Assembly (NCBI RefSeq): GCF_018614055.1
Contig: NZ_JAGGPB010000020.1
Location: forward strand, 1-64,000
From: Streptomyces sp. ISL-98
Lineage (GTDB): Bacteria > Actinomycetota > Actinomycetes > Streptomycetales > Streptomycetaceae
Direction of reading: 5' to 3'
DNA: 64,000 nucleotides
The notes beneath the pieces are model-generated. The model worked only from the letters and a program-made list of their open reading frames with translations. It had not been told where the DNA came from and did not search any database. A program made the translations under genes and the position numbers. Every line of letters starts with the position of its first letter. Within the stretch, counting starts at the first letter, position 1. Positions 17,834 through 27,477 of the stretch are shown piece after piece.

Positions 17834-18934
17834 TCAGACCGTTGAGGCGCCGCAGGAAGCCCTGACGCGCAGTTGCGGAAGGAGGGTCACGTGCCTCCGC
17901 GGCTCCTCGCCGCCCGCGCCCCGCGCCTGGCCGAGCCGCTCCACGAGCAGCTCCGTCGCATGCCGCCCGACCTCCCGCTTGGGCGGTGCCACCGCCGTCA
18001 GCGGAGTGTCCGCGAGCGCCGCCACCTCGTCGTCGTACGCGATCAGCGCCAGGTCCCGAGGCACCCGGACACCCAGCTCCGCCAGCCGCTGCACCACCTG
18101 GATCGCATCCACGTCGTTGTGGATCAGCGCCGCCGTCGCCGACCCCGAAGAGACCGCCGCGTGCAGAGCCTGCACCGCCGCCTCGAAGCGGTCCGGATAC
18201 AGCTCCGCCGGTACGGAATCGATCACGTCCCGCGGCGCGCGCAGCCCGAGCACGCCCAGCGCCTCCTCGTACCCGGACCGCACCGCGAGCGCCGTCGGCG
18301 AGTCGTCGCGGGCCATCAGCAGCGGCGCCCCGTGCCCCAGTTCCGCCAGGTGCCGCACGGCCAGCAGCGCGCCGCGCCGGTGGTCCGAACAGACCCGGTC
18401 GATGCCGTCCAGCCGGGACCCCGGCACCGGCTGCCGCTCCAGCAGTACGGCGGGTACGGGCAGCGAGGCGATCCAGTCGCTGTATGCCGCCGGGTCCCCG
18501 GGCCGCCGCCAGCCCGGCGCGACCAGCAGGCCCTCGGCGCCCGCCGCCAGCAGGCTCTCGGCGCGCGCCTGGTCCTCCTCGGGGCGGTAGTCGGAGATCC
18601 GCAGGATCAGCCGGGCCCCGGCACGCGCCGCGGCCTCGTGCGCACCCCGGATGACCTCGGCGAAGTAGTACGTCGCCGAGGGCGCCAGCATGCCGAGCAC
18701 TGGCCCGCCGCCGGCCCCGTACGAAGCGGCGCCGGCAGAGCCCTGCTCCTGCGGCCACGACACCGACCCGTGCACCCGGTCGAGCAGACCTCGCCCGGCC
18801 AGATCCTCCACGTCCCGGCGCACCGTGACGGGCGAGACGCCCAGCTGGGCGGCGAGGTCCGAGACGCGGGCCGAGCCCCGTTCCCGTACGAGCCCCAGCA
18901 GTCGGTCGTGACGTTCAGCAGCACTCTCGCGCAC
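17834..18934 (-). CDS. DeoR/LacI hybrid transcriptional repressor
   Basis: A 366-residue regulator. Residues 5-60 form a DeoR-type winged helix-turn-helix (RHDRLLGLVRERGSARVSDLAAQLGVSPVTVRRDVEDLAGRG). From about residue 80 a LacI/GalR-type periplasmic-binding domain follows (VLGMLAPSATYYFAEVIRGAHEAAARAG ... AALIHNDVDAIQVVQRLAELGVRVPRDLALIAYDDE). Such hybrids bind a sugar ligand and release DNA. The GTG at 18934 has GGGGGA upstream; the frame is open further, to 19027, but that stretch contains the operator. It sits between the ABC operon and the divergent DUF2264 gene, and both flanks carry the TGATCGAA half-site. Confidence 0.9.
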   Translation of the reverse strand: MRESAAERHDRLLGLVRERGSARVSDLAAQLGVSPVTVRRDVEDLAGRGLLDRVHGSVSWPQEQGSAGAASYGAGGGPVLGMLAPSATYYFAEVIRGAHEAAARAGARLILRISDYRPEEDQARAESLLAAGAEGLLVAPGWRRPGDPAAYSDWIASLPVPAVLLERQPVPGSRLDGIDRVCSDHRRGALLAVRHLAELGHGAPLLMARDDSPTALAVRSGYEEALGVLGLRAPRDVIDSVPAELYPDRFEAAVQALHAAVSSGSATAALIHNDVDAIQVVQRLAELGVRVPRDLALIAYDDEVAALADTPLTAVAPPKREVGRHATELLVERLGQARGAGGEEPRRHVTLLPQLRVRASCGASTV

Positions 18935-18990
18935 GGCGGCAGTCCCCCTCGCAGTGTGTGGCGCATCGCAATGTGTGGCGCAGGCCAGTG

Positions 18991-19045
18991 TGATCGAACG
19001 ATAGAAGTTTCGATCATTCAACCGCAATGCGTTGACGTTCGATCA
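18991..19045. promoter_or_regulatory. Operator cluster between regulator and DUF2264 gene
   Basis: TGATCGAA (18991-18998) and TTCGATCA (19009-19016) form a perfect inverted repeat with a 10-base spacer, and a third half-site TTCGATCA lies at 19038-19045. They occupy the divergent promoter region of the regulator (start 18934) and the DUF2264 gene (start 19120), so one repressor could control both. Confidence 0.7.
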
Positions 19046-19119
19046 GTCAGGGTTCTAGATTCCGTCAACGCAGCAGCCTGCCTCCAGGCCTCCAGGCATC
19101 AAGGCACCAAGGGAGCATC

Positions 19120-20943
19120 ATGCCGTTCGGAAACCGGCGGAGCAGCTCGTACACCCGCTGGACCCGCAACAACTGGGAGGCGACAGCCGACCAGCTCCTG
19201 CTGGCTGTACGCCCCCACGCGTCCCCCCGCCGCGGCCTCATCAATCTGCCGGGCAAGCGCGCCAGTTCGTCGGGCCCTCGCTCCGACGGCCTCGAAGGCT
19301 ACGCCCGTACGTTCCTGCTCGCCGCCTTCCGCGTCGCGGGCGCGGACGGCCACGACCCCCACGGCCATCTCGCCCGCTACTCCGAAGGCCTCACCGCGGG
19401 CACCGAAAATCCGGTCCCCACCGGCGAACTGACGGCCGAGGCGCCCGAAGCCTGGCCGCTCATGGCCGGCGTATGCCAGGCCGTCGTCGAATCCGCCTCC
19501 ATTGCCCTCGCCCTGCGCCTCACCCGCCCCTGGCTCTGGGACAACCTCGACGAGCGCACCCGCCACCGCACCGTCGACTGGCTGCTGCCCGCCCTCGACC
19601 CGTCCCCCGTCGACAACAACTGGTGGCTGTTCGGCCTCACCGTCGCCGGATTCCTCCAGGACATCGGCATCGAGACCGACCGCGCCCGGGCCACCGTCGA
19701 CCGCTCCCTCGCCCGCATCGAGGAGTGGTACCTCGGCGACGGCTGGTACAGCGACGGACCGAACCGAGCCTTCGACCACTACAACGCCTGGGCCCTGCAC
19801 TTCTATCCCGTCGTGCACGCCCACCTAGCCGGCGACCAGAAGCTCCTCGACCTCTACGGCCCGAGGCTGTACGCCCAACTCGAAGCGCACACCCGTCTCT
19901 TCGACGCCAACGGCGCCCCCATGCCGTACGGGCGCTCCCTCACCTACCGCTTCGCCGCCGCCTCCGCCCCCTGGCTCGGCGCGCTGACCGGCCACACCCC
20001 GCTGAGCCCCGGCGCGACCCGCCGCCTCGCCTCCGGCACCCTGCGCCACTTCCTCGACCGGGGCGCGGTCGGCGACAACGGGCTGCTTTCGCTGGGCTGG
20101 TACGGCCCGTACGAACCGGTCCTCCAGACGTACTCGGGGCCGGCCTCCCCGTACTGGGCGTCCAAGGGCTTCATCGGCCTCCTTCTCCCGGCCGACCACC
20201 CGGCCTGGACCGACCCGGAAGAGCCGCTGCCCGCCGAAACGCAGGACGCGGTCACCACACTCGCCCCGCCCAACATGCTGATCCAGTCCACCGTGGCGGA
20301 CGGCCTCGTACGCCTCCACAACCACGGCAGTAACCACGTCACCGCGGACGACGACCCCGGCTACGCCCGCTTCGCCTACTCCACGCGCACCGGCCCCACC
20401 ACCGACGGCGACCCGGCCGACAACCACTTCGCCCTGCTCATCGGCGGCGTACCGACGACACGCGGCCCGGCCCAGCCGCTCGGCCACGGCCCCGGCTGGG
20501 CCGCGTCCGAACACACCCCGGCCCCCGGCATCCGCGTCGTCTCCGCCACCGCCGTCCACGGCCGCGCCGAAGTCCGCGCCCATCTCGTCGTCGGAGCACC
20601 GGAGGGCACGCGCGTACGCCAGACCGGCTGGGCCACCGACCACCTGGTGACCGCCCAACTCCACCCGGTCCACGGCTACGACAGCGCCCACGAGTCGGCC
20701 ACCGGCCCGACCCTGGCGGCCCCGCGCACCCGTACCGCAGCCCTCGAAGGCCGCACGACAGAGGGCGAGTCGCTCTTCGTCGCCCTGGCGTCCCTCACGG
20801 CCGAGACCGCCCCGGCGCCCGTCGCCACCCTCGCGGACGTCCGGATCACGGGCCGCAGGACCCTCCAGGTGACCTGGAGGAACGGACCAACTGCCCGGCT
20901 GTCCCTAAGCCCGGACGAGCTGAACGAGCGGAAGGAGCAGTAA
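19120..20943 (+). CDS. DUF2264-family protein
   Basis: A 607-residue protein of the DUF2264 family. The N-terminal part (about 1-380) is helical and rich in Trp/Asp/Asn motifs (WLWDNLDERTRHRTVDWLLPAL, NNWWLFGLTVAGF, WYSDGPNRAFDHYNAWALHFYPV), resembling an (alpha/alpha) toroid as in glycan lyases and unsaturated glycosyl hydrolases. The C-terminal part is beta-rich. No signal peptide is visible, so it is probably cytosolic. The ATG has AAGGGAG upstream. It is divergent from the sugar-responsive repressor and shares its operators, so it probably processes the sugar imported by the neighbouring ABC transporter. The reaction is unknown. Confidence 0.88.
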   Translation: MPFGNRRSSSYTRWTRNNWEATADQLLLAVRPHASPRRGLINLPGKRASSSGPRSDGLEGYARTFLLAAFRVAGADGHDPHGHLARYSEGLTAGTENPVPTGELTAEAPEAWPLMAGVCQAVVESASIALALRLTRPWLWDNLDERTRHRTVDWLLPALDPSPVDNNWWLFGLTVAGFLQDIGIETDRARATVDRSLARIEEWYLGDGWYSDGPNRAFDHYNAWALHFYPVVHAHLAGDQKLLDLYGPRLYAQLEAHTRLFDANGAPMPYGRSLTYRFAAASAPWLGALTGHTPLSPGATRRLASGTLRHFLDRGAVGDNGLLSLGWYGPYEPVLQTYSGPASPYWASKGFIGLLLPADHPAWTDPEEPLPAETQDAVTTLAPPNMLIQSTVADGLVRLHNHGSNHVTADDDPGYARFAYSTRTGPTTDGDPADNHFALLIGGVPTTRGPAQPLGHGPGWAASEHTPAPGIRVVSATAVHGRAEVRAHLVVGAPEGTRVRQTGWATDHLVTAQLHPVHGYDSAHESATGPTLAAPRTRTAALEGRTTEGESLFVALASLTAETAPAPVATLADVRITGRRTLQVTWRNGPTARLSLSPDELNERKEQ

Positions 20944-20972
20944 GCGCGAAAGGAGCAGTATGCGCGGAACGC

Positions 20973-21746
20973 TTATTGAGGCCCGTACTTCCGCCCGGTC
21001 TTGGAGGTGATCCCTCCCAGCAGGCCGCGCGGCACCAGCTTCACCGCCCCCATCACCACCTTGTACCGGGGATCCGGCACCGAAAGCGACTTCCCGCGTG
21101 CCAGATCGCCCATCGCTGCGGCCACCAGCTTGTCCGCGTCGAGCCACATCCAGCCCGGGATGTTGTCCGTCCCCATCCCGGCCCGCTCGTGGAATTCCGT
21201 CCGTACGAAGCCGGGGCACAGCGCCATCAGCCGTACGCCGGACCCCGCGAGGTCCCGCGCCACGCCCTGCGTGAACTGCACGACCCACGCCTTGGAGGCG
21301 CCGTACGTCCCGCGCGGTACGAAGGCCGCGATCGACGCGACGTTGACGACCCCGCCCCGGCGCCGCTCCTTCATGCCCGTCGCGGCCGCCGCCGTCAGCC
21401 GCATGACTGCCTCGCAGTGGACCTTCAGCATGGTCAGTTCGTCGGCCATGGGCACTTCGAGGAAGCGCCCCTTGTTGCCGAACCCGGCGTTGTTGACCAG
21501 CAGATCGACCGGATGCTTGCGGTCCAGGAGTCGCGCCTCGACCGCCGCGATCCCGTCGTCCGTCGCCAGATCGGCGGTCAGCACCTCAGCCTCGATGCCG
21601 TGCAGGTCGTGCAGCTCTGTCGCCTGCTCCTGGAGCCGCCCGGTGTCGCGGGCCACCAGCACCAGGTTGTGCCCGTCCGTGGCGAGGCGCCGCGCGAAGG
21701 CGGCGCCGATGCCTGCTGTAGCTCCCGTAATCAGTGCAGTCGTCAT
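20973..21746 (-). CDS. SDR-family oxidoreductase
   Basis: A 257-residue short-chain dehydrogenase. The NAD(P)-binding motif is TGATAGIGAAFA (residues 8-19), with Arg residues after the second strand (VARDTGRL) suggesting NADP. Also present are LVNNAGFG (about 85-92) and the catalytic Ser-Tyr-Lys in VASIAAFVPRGTYGASKA. A C-terminal basic tail, TSKTGRKYGPQ, and the length resemble the DltE-like or YqjQ-like group. The substrate is unknown. The gene is convergent with the DUF2264 gene (29 bases apart) and not obviously part of that locus. Confidence 0.9.
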   Translation of the reverse strand: MTTALITGATAGIGAAFARRLATDGHNLVLVARDTGRLQEQATELHDLHGIEAEVLTADLATDDGIAAVEARLLDRKHPVDLLVNNAGFGNKGRFLEVPMADELTMLKVHCEAVMRLTAAAATGMKERRRGGVVNVASIAAFVPRGTYGASKAWVVQFTQGVARDLAGSGVRLMALCPGFVRTEFHERAGMGTDNIPGWMWLDADKLVAAAMGDLARGKSLSVPDPRYKVVMGAVKLVPRGLLGGITSKTGRKYGPQ

Positions 21747-21833
21747 AGCGGCACGTTAGTGCTTCGCGTGTCCCGCCCGTCCGTCAGGGACTCCCCCTCA
21801 CGACACACATGACGACACGCACTACGGCACGTG

Positions 21834-22490
21834 TTACGACACGTACTTGCGCGCGTTCGCCAGCGCCTCGGGGTGCAGCGCCTCGCCGGCCGCGAGGATG
21901 CGCGGCAGCAGCTCCCGTTCCGTCGTCGCCGCCCGGAACTGCAGGCTGACCGTGACGTCGTGGTCGGGCCGGTGCACGATCTCGACGGCGTCGCCCGCGC
22001 GGATCTCCCCGGGCTCGATCACCCGCAGATACGCCCCCGGGGCGGCATGCTGGGTGAAACGCCTGACCCACCCCTTCTCGCCGAGAGCGCCTGCGAACGT
22101 ACGGCACGGAATGCGGCCGCAGGTCACCTCCAGCACCAACTCCGCCCCGATACGCCACCGCTCGCCGATGAGCGCGCCGTTCACATCGAGCCCGAGCGTG
22201 GTGAGGTTCTCCCCGAACGCGCCATTGGCCAGCGGACGCCCCAGCTCCCGCTCCCACCCGTCGAGGTCCTCGCGAGCAAAGGCGTACACAGCCTGGTCGT
22301 TGCCGCCGTGATGACGCGTGTCGCACACCGCGTCGCCCACCACTCCGCTCGCGCCGACACCCTTGGGACCCGGCGCCACCACCCGTACGGGCCCATCGGC
22401 CGGATGTTTGTGCACGCCCGTCGTCCCGCTCGGCGCATCGGTGTAGTCCACGGCCTCCGGCCGCCCCACGTTCACGGTCAGTAGCTTCAT
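21834..22490 (-). CDS. MOSC-domain protein
   Basis: A 218-residue protein of the YiiM/MOSC group. It begins MKLLTVNVGRPEAVDY, includes the HHGGNDQAVYAFAREDLDGWERELGR stretch (conserved His/Asp of the family) and the CGRIPCRTFA segment with the cysteine expected to bind sulfur or molybdenum cofactor. The C terminus is a helical extension. MOSC proteins handle sulfur or Moco-dependent reductions such as detoxification of N-hydroxylated compounds; the substrate here is unknown. Two in-frame ATGs (22490 and 22499) are possible; 22490 matches family N termini. It is divergent from the LysR gene. Confidence 0.87.
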   Translation of the reverse strand: MKLLTVNVGRPEAVDYTDAPSGTTGVHKHPADGPVRVVAPGPKGVGASGVVGDAVCDTRHHGGNDQAVYAFAREDLDGWERELGRPLANGAFGENLTTLGLDVNGALIGERWRIGAELVLEVTCGRIPCRTFAGALGEKGWVRRFTQHAAPGAYLRVIEPGEIRAGDAVEIVHRPDHDVTVSLQFRAATTERELLPRILAAGEALHPEALANARKYVS

Positions 22491-22548
22491 CAAGTCCATG
22501 GCACGCACGCTAACGGGGCGGCCCTCAAAGCTGCACATCGCTCTCCTG

Positions 22549-22587
22549 CGATCACCCCAAGAGTCACTTATGCTTCAGGGGTGATCG
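22549..22587. promoter_or_regulatory. Inverted repeat overlapping the LysR-gene start codon
   Basis: CGATCACCCC (22549-22558) and GGGGTGATCG (22578-22587) are perfect 10-bp arms with a 19-base spacer, and the right arm contains the GTG start at 22581. An operator here would cover the promoter and start of the LysR gene and the divergent MOSC promoter, fitting autoregulation. Confidence 0.6.
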
Positions 22588-23477
22588 AAGCCCGTCATCT
22601 CCGTGTCCTGCGCGCCGTGTCCGCCACCGGTTCCTTCTCGGCTGCCGCGCGCGAACTGGGCTGCACACAGCCCGCCGTCAGCCAGCAGATGAAGGCCCTC
22701 GAACACTCGACAGGCACCCCGCTCCTCATCCGCACGGGCCGCGAGATGCGACTCACCCAAGCGGGTGAAGCCCTGGTCCGTCACGCCGCCGGAATCCTCG
22801 CCGGACTGACCGCCGCCGAGGAGGAGGTCGCCGCCATCGCCGGACTGCGCGCAGGCCGGGTGCGCCTGGTGTCCTTCCCCAGCGGCAGCTCCACCCTGGT
22901 CCCCACCGCGCTGGCCGCCCTGCGCGCCGCCCACCCCGGCACCAGGGTCTCCCTCATCGACGCGGAGCCCCCGCGCTCGGTGGAGATGCTGCGCGAGGGC
23001 GACTGCGACGTGGCTCTGGCCTTCCGTTACGGGCCCGGCGGCGCCACCGAGGACTGGCAGGACCTGGTCGTACGCCCGCTGCTCACCGACCGTCTCGTCG
23101 GCCTCGTCCCCGAGGGGCACCGGCTCGCGGAGGCCGGCCAAGTCGGCATCGGGGAGCTGGCGGACGAGCCGTGGATCGCAGGCTGCCCGCGCTGCCGGAG
23201 GCAGCTGGTGGAGGTGTGCGAGAGCGCGGGCTTCGCGCCCCGCATCGATTTCGCGACCGACGACTACCCGGCGGTGATCGGCCTGGTCGGCGCCGGACTC
23301 GGAGTCGCGGTCCTGCCGGAGCTGGCCATGGAGTCGGTACGTCCGAAGCGTGCGCGCACCGTGGCGCTGGTACCCGCCGTGCAGCGTGAGATCGTGGCGC
23401 TCACCCTGCCCGACCTGGCTCAGGTCCCGGCCGTAGCGGCCACGCTGGACCAGCTGGCGCTCGCAGCCGCCCGGTGA
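22581..23477 (+). CDS. LysR-family transcriptional regulator
   Basis: A 298-residue regulator. The N-terminal winged helix-turn-helix is clear (LRVLRAVSATGSFSAAARELGCTQPAVSQQMKALE, residues 7-41), followed by a linker helix and a substrate-binding domain from about residue 92 (RVRLVSFPSGSSTLVPTALAAL ... DVALAFRYG ... GLVGAGLGVAVLPELA). A CPRCRRQ motif in the effector domain gives two Cys. There is no ribosome binding site before GTG 22581; the start lies inside an inverted repeat, suggesting a leaderless mRNA and autoregulation. Its target may be the divergent MOSC gene. The effector is unknown. Confidence 0.92.
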   Translation: MIEARHLRVLRAVSATGSFSAAARELGCTQPAVSQQMKALEHSTGTPLLIRTGREMRLTQAGEALVRHAAGILAGLTAAEEEVAAIAGLRAGRVRLVSFPSGSSTLVPTALAALRAAHPGTRVSLIDAEPPRSVEMLREGDCDVALAFRYGPGGATEDWQDLVVRPLLTDRLVGLVPEGHRLAEAGQVGIGELADEPWIAGCPRCRRQLVEVCESAGFAPRIDFATDDYPAVIGLVGAGLGVAVLPELAMESVRPKRARTVALVPAVQREIVALTLPDLAQVPAVAATLDQLALAAAR

Positions 23478-23563
23478 GCCGGCGGCCGGGGCTGGGAGTC
23501 GGGGCTGTGAGGTGGAGCGGTCCTGGTGAAGTTGGTGACGAGGGAAAGAAGTGAAAAAACGTT

Positions 23564-23914
23564 TCAGCGGCCTGGTGTGGCGGTCGGCCTCGTGGCCGGC
23601 GCCGCCGGAGCCCCCGTGGAGGCGGTGATCAGACGGTTGCGCGCGCGGCCCATGAGCTCCTCGCGCTCATCCTCGGTCAGCCCGCCCCACACGCCGTAGG
23701 GCTCACGGACCGCGAGTGCGTGCGCCGCGCATTCCGCACGTACCGGGCACCTCATGCAGACCTCCTTTGCCGAGTTCTCGCGCGCACTCCTGGCGGCACC
23801 CCGCTCCCCCTCCGGGTGAAAGAAGAGCGAGCTGTCCACCCCGCGGCAGGCTGCAAGCAGCTGCCAGTCCCACAGATCGGCGTTGGGTCCGGGAAGGCGG
23901 GAGAAATCTGCCAT
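23564..23914 (-). CDS. whiD: WhiB-family sporulation regulator WhiD
   Basis: A 116-residue Wbl protein needed in Streptomyces for late sporulation. The four [4Fe-4S] ligands are Cys23, Cys53, Cys56 and Cys62 (CMRCPVRAEC), exactly as reported for S. coelicolor WhiD. The Wbl turn motif is GVWGGLTEDERE, and the basic C-terminal segment RARNR follows. The ATG at 23914 has GGGGA upstream. It is divergent from bldM with 381 bases between the starts, as in S. coelicolor. The C-terminal tail (Ala/Pro/Thr-rich) is slightly longer than in S. coelicolor. Established knowledge places Wbl proteins as sigma-region-4 binding cofactors. Confidence 0.96.
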   Translation of the reverse strand: MADFSRLPGPNADLWDWQLLAACRGVDSSLFFHPEGERGAARSARENSAKEVCMRCPVRAECAAHALAVREPYGVWGGLTEDEREELMGRARNRLITASTGAPAAPATRPTATPGR

Positions 23915-24143
23915 TGCTTGTCCCCTTGCATCGATTGCATCGAGAGCGCATCTGGGCTGAGGCGGCACCCACTTGTGTAAGCAGATGTAAATATGACCCA
24001 TTGCGAATCTAGCCACAGGCGCCAGCAAAACGGAAGAAAAGCCGCTAAACGGGGCATGTCTTTACTTTGGAGACATCGCACCCCGCGATGCGCTTCTCTG
24101 CAACCGGGCCCTCACGTAGAGTGCCGAAGATGGCCGTCCACCC

Positions 24144-24171
24144 CGTAACTCTTTCGAGTGACCGTCGTTGA
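24144..24171 (+). promoter_or_regulatory. Sigma-BldN-type promoter of bldM
   Basis: CGTAAC (24144-24149) and CGTTGA (24166-24171) with a 16-base spacer match the sigma-BldN consensus known from S. coelicolor bldMp1. Transcription would begin near 24178, leaving a leader of about 118 bases before the ATG at 24296. Confidence 0.85.
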
Positions 24172-24295
24172 GAGTGCGAGGCGGTTGAAAGAACAAGCGA
24201 TCGGGCAGATGTCCGAGAGCGTCAATCGCACAGGTGACGAAATATGTACCAGCCTGGAGGCTCAAGGTGACGCGCATCAGCTGCGGAGGGCGGCC

Positions 24296-24907
24296 ATGAC
24301 ATCCGTCCTCGTCTGCGACGACTCCCCCCTTGCCCGAGAGGCGCTCCGCCGCGCGGTCGCGACCGTGCCCGGCGTCGAGCGCGTGACGACAGCGGCCAAC
24401 GGTGAGGAAGTCCTCCGCCGGTGGGGCGCCGACCGCTCGGACCTGATTCTGATGGACGTACGCATGCCCGGTCTTGGCGGTGTCGAGACCGTGCGCCGGC
24501 TGCTCTCCGCCGATCCGGGCGCCCGGATCATCATGCTCACGGTGGCCGAGGACCTCGACGGCGTCGCGCTCGCGGTCGCCGCCGGTGCCCGTGGCTATCT
24601 GCACAAGGACGCCTCGCGCGCCGAACTGCGAGCCACCGTCACGCAGGCGCTCGCCGACCCGACCTGGCGGCTCGCCCCGCGCAGACTGCGCTCGGCCGAG
24701 ATGGGTGCGGCGCCCACACTCACCGCACGTGAGATTCAGGTGCTCGAAGGCATGAGCCACGGCCGCTCCAACGCGGAGATCGGCCGTGAGCTCTTCCTCT
24801 CCGAGGACACGGTCAAGACGCATGCCCGGCGGCTCTTCAAGAAGCTCGGCGCCTCGGACCGGGCGCACGCGGTCGCGCTCGGATTCCGCTGGGGCCTGGT
24901 CCGTTAG
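24296..24907 (+). CDS. bldM: Developmental response regulator BldM
   Basis: A 203-residue orphan NarL-type regulator controlling aerial hyphae and, as a heterodimer with WhiI, sporulation genes. The receiver domain is residues 1-120 with Asp8/Asp9, the phosphoacceptor-position Asp54 (LILMDVRMPG) and a lysine in GYLHKDAS. The C-terminal LuxR helix-turn-helix is LTAREIQVLEGMSHGRSNAEIGRELFLSEDTVKTHARRLFKKLG. Known work shows BldM works without conventional phosphorylation. ATG 24296 has GGAGGG upstream; the open frame extends further upstream through the leader, but that part carries the sigma-BldN promoter. Length equals that of S. coelicolor BldM. Confidence 0.97.
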   Translation: MTSVLVCDDSPLAREALRRAVATVPGVERVTTAANGEEVLRRWGADRSDLILMDVRMPGLGGVETVRRLLSADPGARIIMLTVAEDLDGVALAVAAGARGYLHKDASRAELRATVTQALADPTWRLAPRRLRSAEMGAAPTLTAREIQVLEGMSHGRSNAEIGRELFLSEDTVKTHARRLFKKLGASDRAHAVALGFRWGLVR

Positions 24908-25070
24908 GACCGGGGCCGGTGCGCTGCTGCACGGGTACGACGTGCCCCGTCCGCCGTCCGGCGGGCGGGGTGACGGACGTCCGTGCCCCGTTCCGTCGCC
25001 GATGCCGCATCCTTGAGGGGTGGAGTTCCTCGGGGACGATTCGGTCGAGCGGGAGGGGAGGGCTCAGGAG

Positions 25071-25736
25071 ATGAGTTCCGGCGTACCTGCTCATAACGCT
25101 TCGGTGCACAACTACGGGCGTGGTGCCACGGAAGGTTCGGCGCCAAGGCACCATGGACCGATGCGCGACGACGAGACGACGGTGATCGGTGCACTCGTCC
25201 GCCGTGCGGTCGATGGCGACGAGCAGGCCACGCACGACCTCCTGGCCCGGGTTCACCCGCTGGCCCTGCGGTACTGCCGTACGCGGCTGAGCCGGCTTCC
25301 CGGTGATGCCCGCCACTTCGTGGAGGACCTCGCGCAGGAAGTCTGCGTCGCGGTCCTCATGGCGCTGCCGCGCTACAAGGACACCGGCAGGCCCTTCGAG
25401 GCCTTCGTCTTCGCCATCGCCGCGCACAAGGTCGCCGATCTGCAGCGGGCCGCCATGCGGCACCCCGGATCGACCGCCGTGCCTTCCGACGAGATGCCGG
25501 AGCGTCCCGACGACTCCCTCGGGCCCGAGGAGCGCGCGCTGCTCAGCAGTGACGCGGAGTGGGCCAAGAAACTTCTGGCAAATCTTCCCCAGGCGCAGCG
25601 CGAGCTGCTCGTGCTCAGGGTCGCGGTCGGGCTGACCGCCGAGGAGACCGGGCAGATGCTGGGCATGTCCCCAGGTGCCGTGCGGGTTGCGCAGCATCGC
25701 GCGCTCAGTCGGCTGCGGGCGCTCGCCGGGCAGTGA
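25071..25736 (+). CDS. shbA: ECF sigma factor, ShbA/SigD type
   Basis: A 221-residue ECF sigma factor. Region 2 is seen in [10 protein letters not shown] ... [47 protein letters not shown], and region 4 in [45 protein letters not shown]. These closely follow M. tuberculosis SigD. The locus (after a whiB-type gene, before guaB) is also the SigD locus. In S. griseus the orthologue ShbA was reported to drive hrdB transcription; the symbol rests on that recall. No anti-sigma gene is adjacent. The ATG at 25071 has GGAGGG about nine bases upstream; ATG 25161 (191 residues) is a good alternative. Confidence 0.88.
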   Translation: MSSGVPAHNASVHNYGRGATEGSAPRHHGPMRDDETTVIGALVRRAVDGDEQATHDLLARVHPLALRYCRTRLSRLPGDARHFVEDLAQEVCVAVLMALPRYKDTGRPFEAFVFAIAAHKVADLQRAAMRHPGSTAVPSDEMPERPDDSLGPEERALLSSDAEWAKKLLANLPQAQRELLVLRVAVGLTAEETGQMLGMSPGAVRVAQHRALSRLRALAGQ

Positions 25737-27374
<1,638 letters not shown>

Positions 27375-27388
27375 TACGCACGCGTGCT

Positions 27389-27424
27389 GAGGGGCGGCCC
27401 CGGAGTTTCCCGGGGCCGCCCCTC
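27389..27424. terminator. Strong hairpin between guaB and guaB3
   Basis: A perfect 15-bp stem (27389-27403 with 27410-27424, AGTTTC loop) follows guaB. There is no U-tract, so it may be a streptomycete-type terminator, a processing site or an attenuator that lowers guaB3 expression. Confidence 0.75.
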
Positions 27425-27477
27425 ACGTGTGTGTCGGGGATACTGGAACGGCATACCAAGAGGGAAAGGCCACACAC

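Noticed and set aside
24158..24295. N-terminal extension of BldM
   Set aside because: It contains or abuts the sigma-BldN promoter; the known 203-residue protein begins at 24296.
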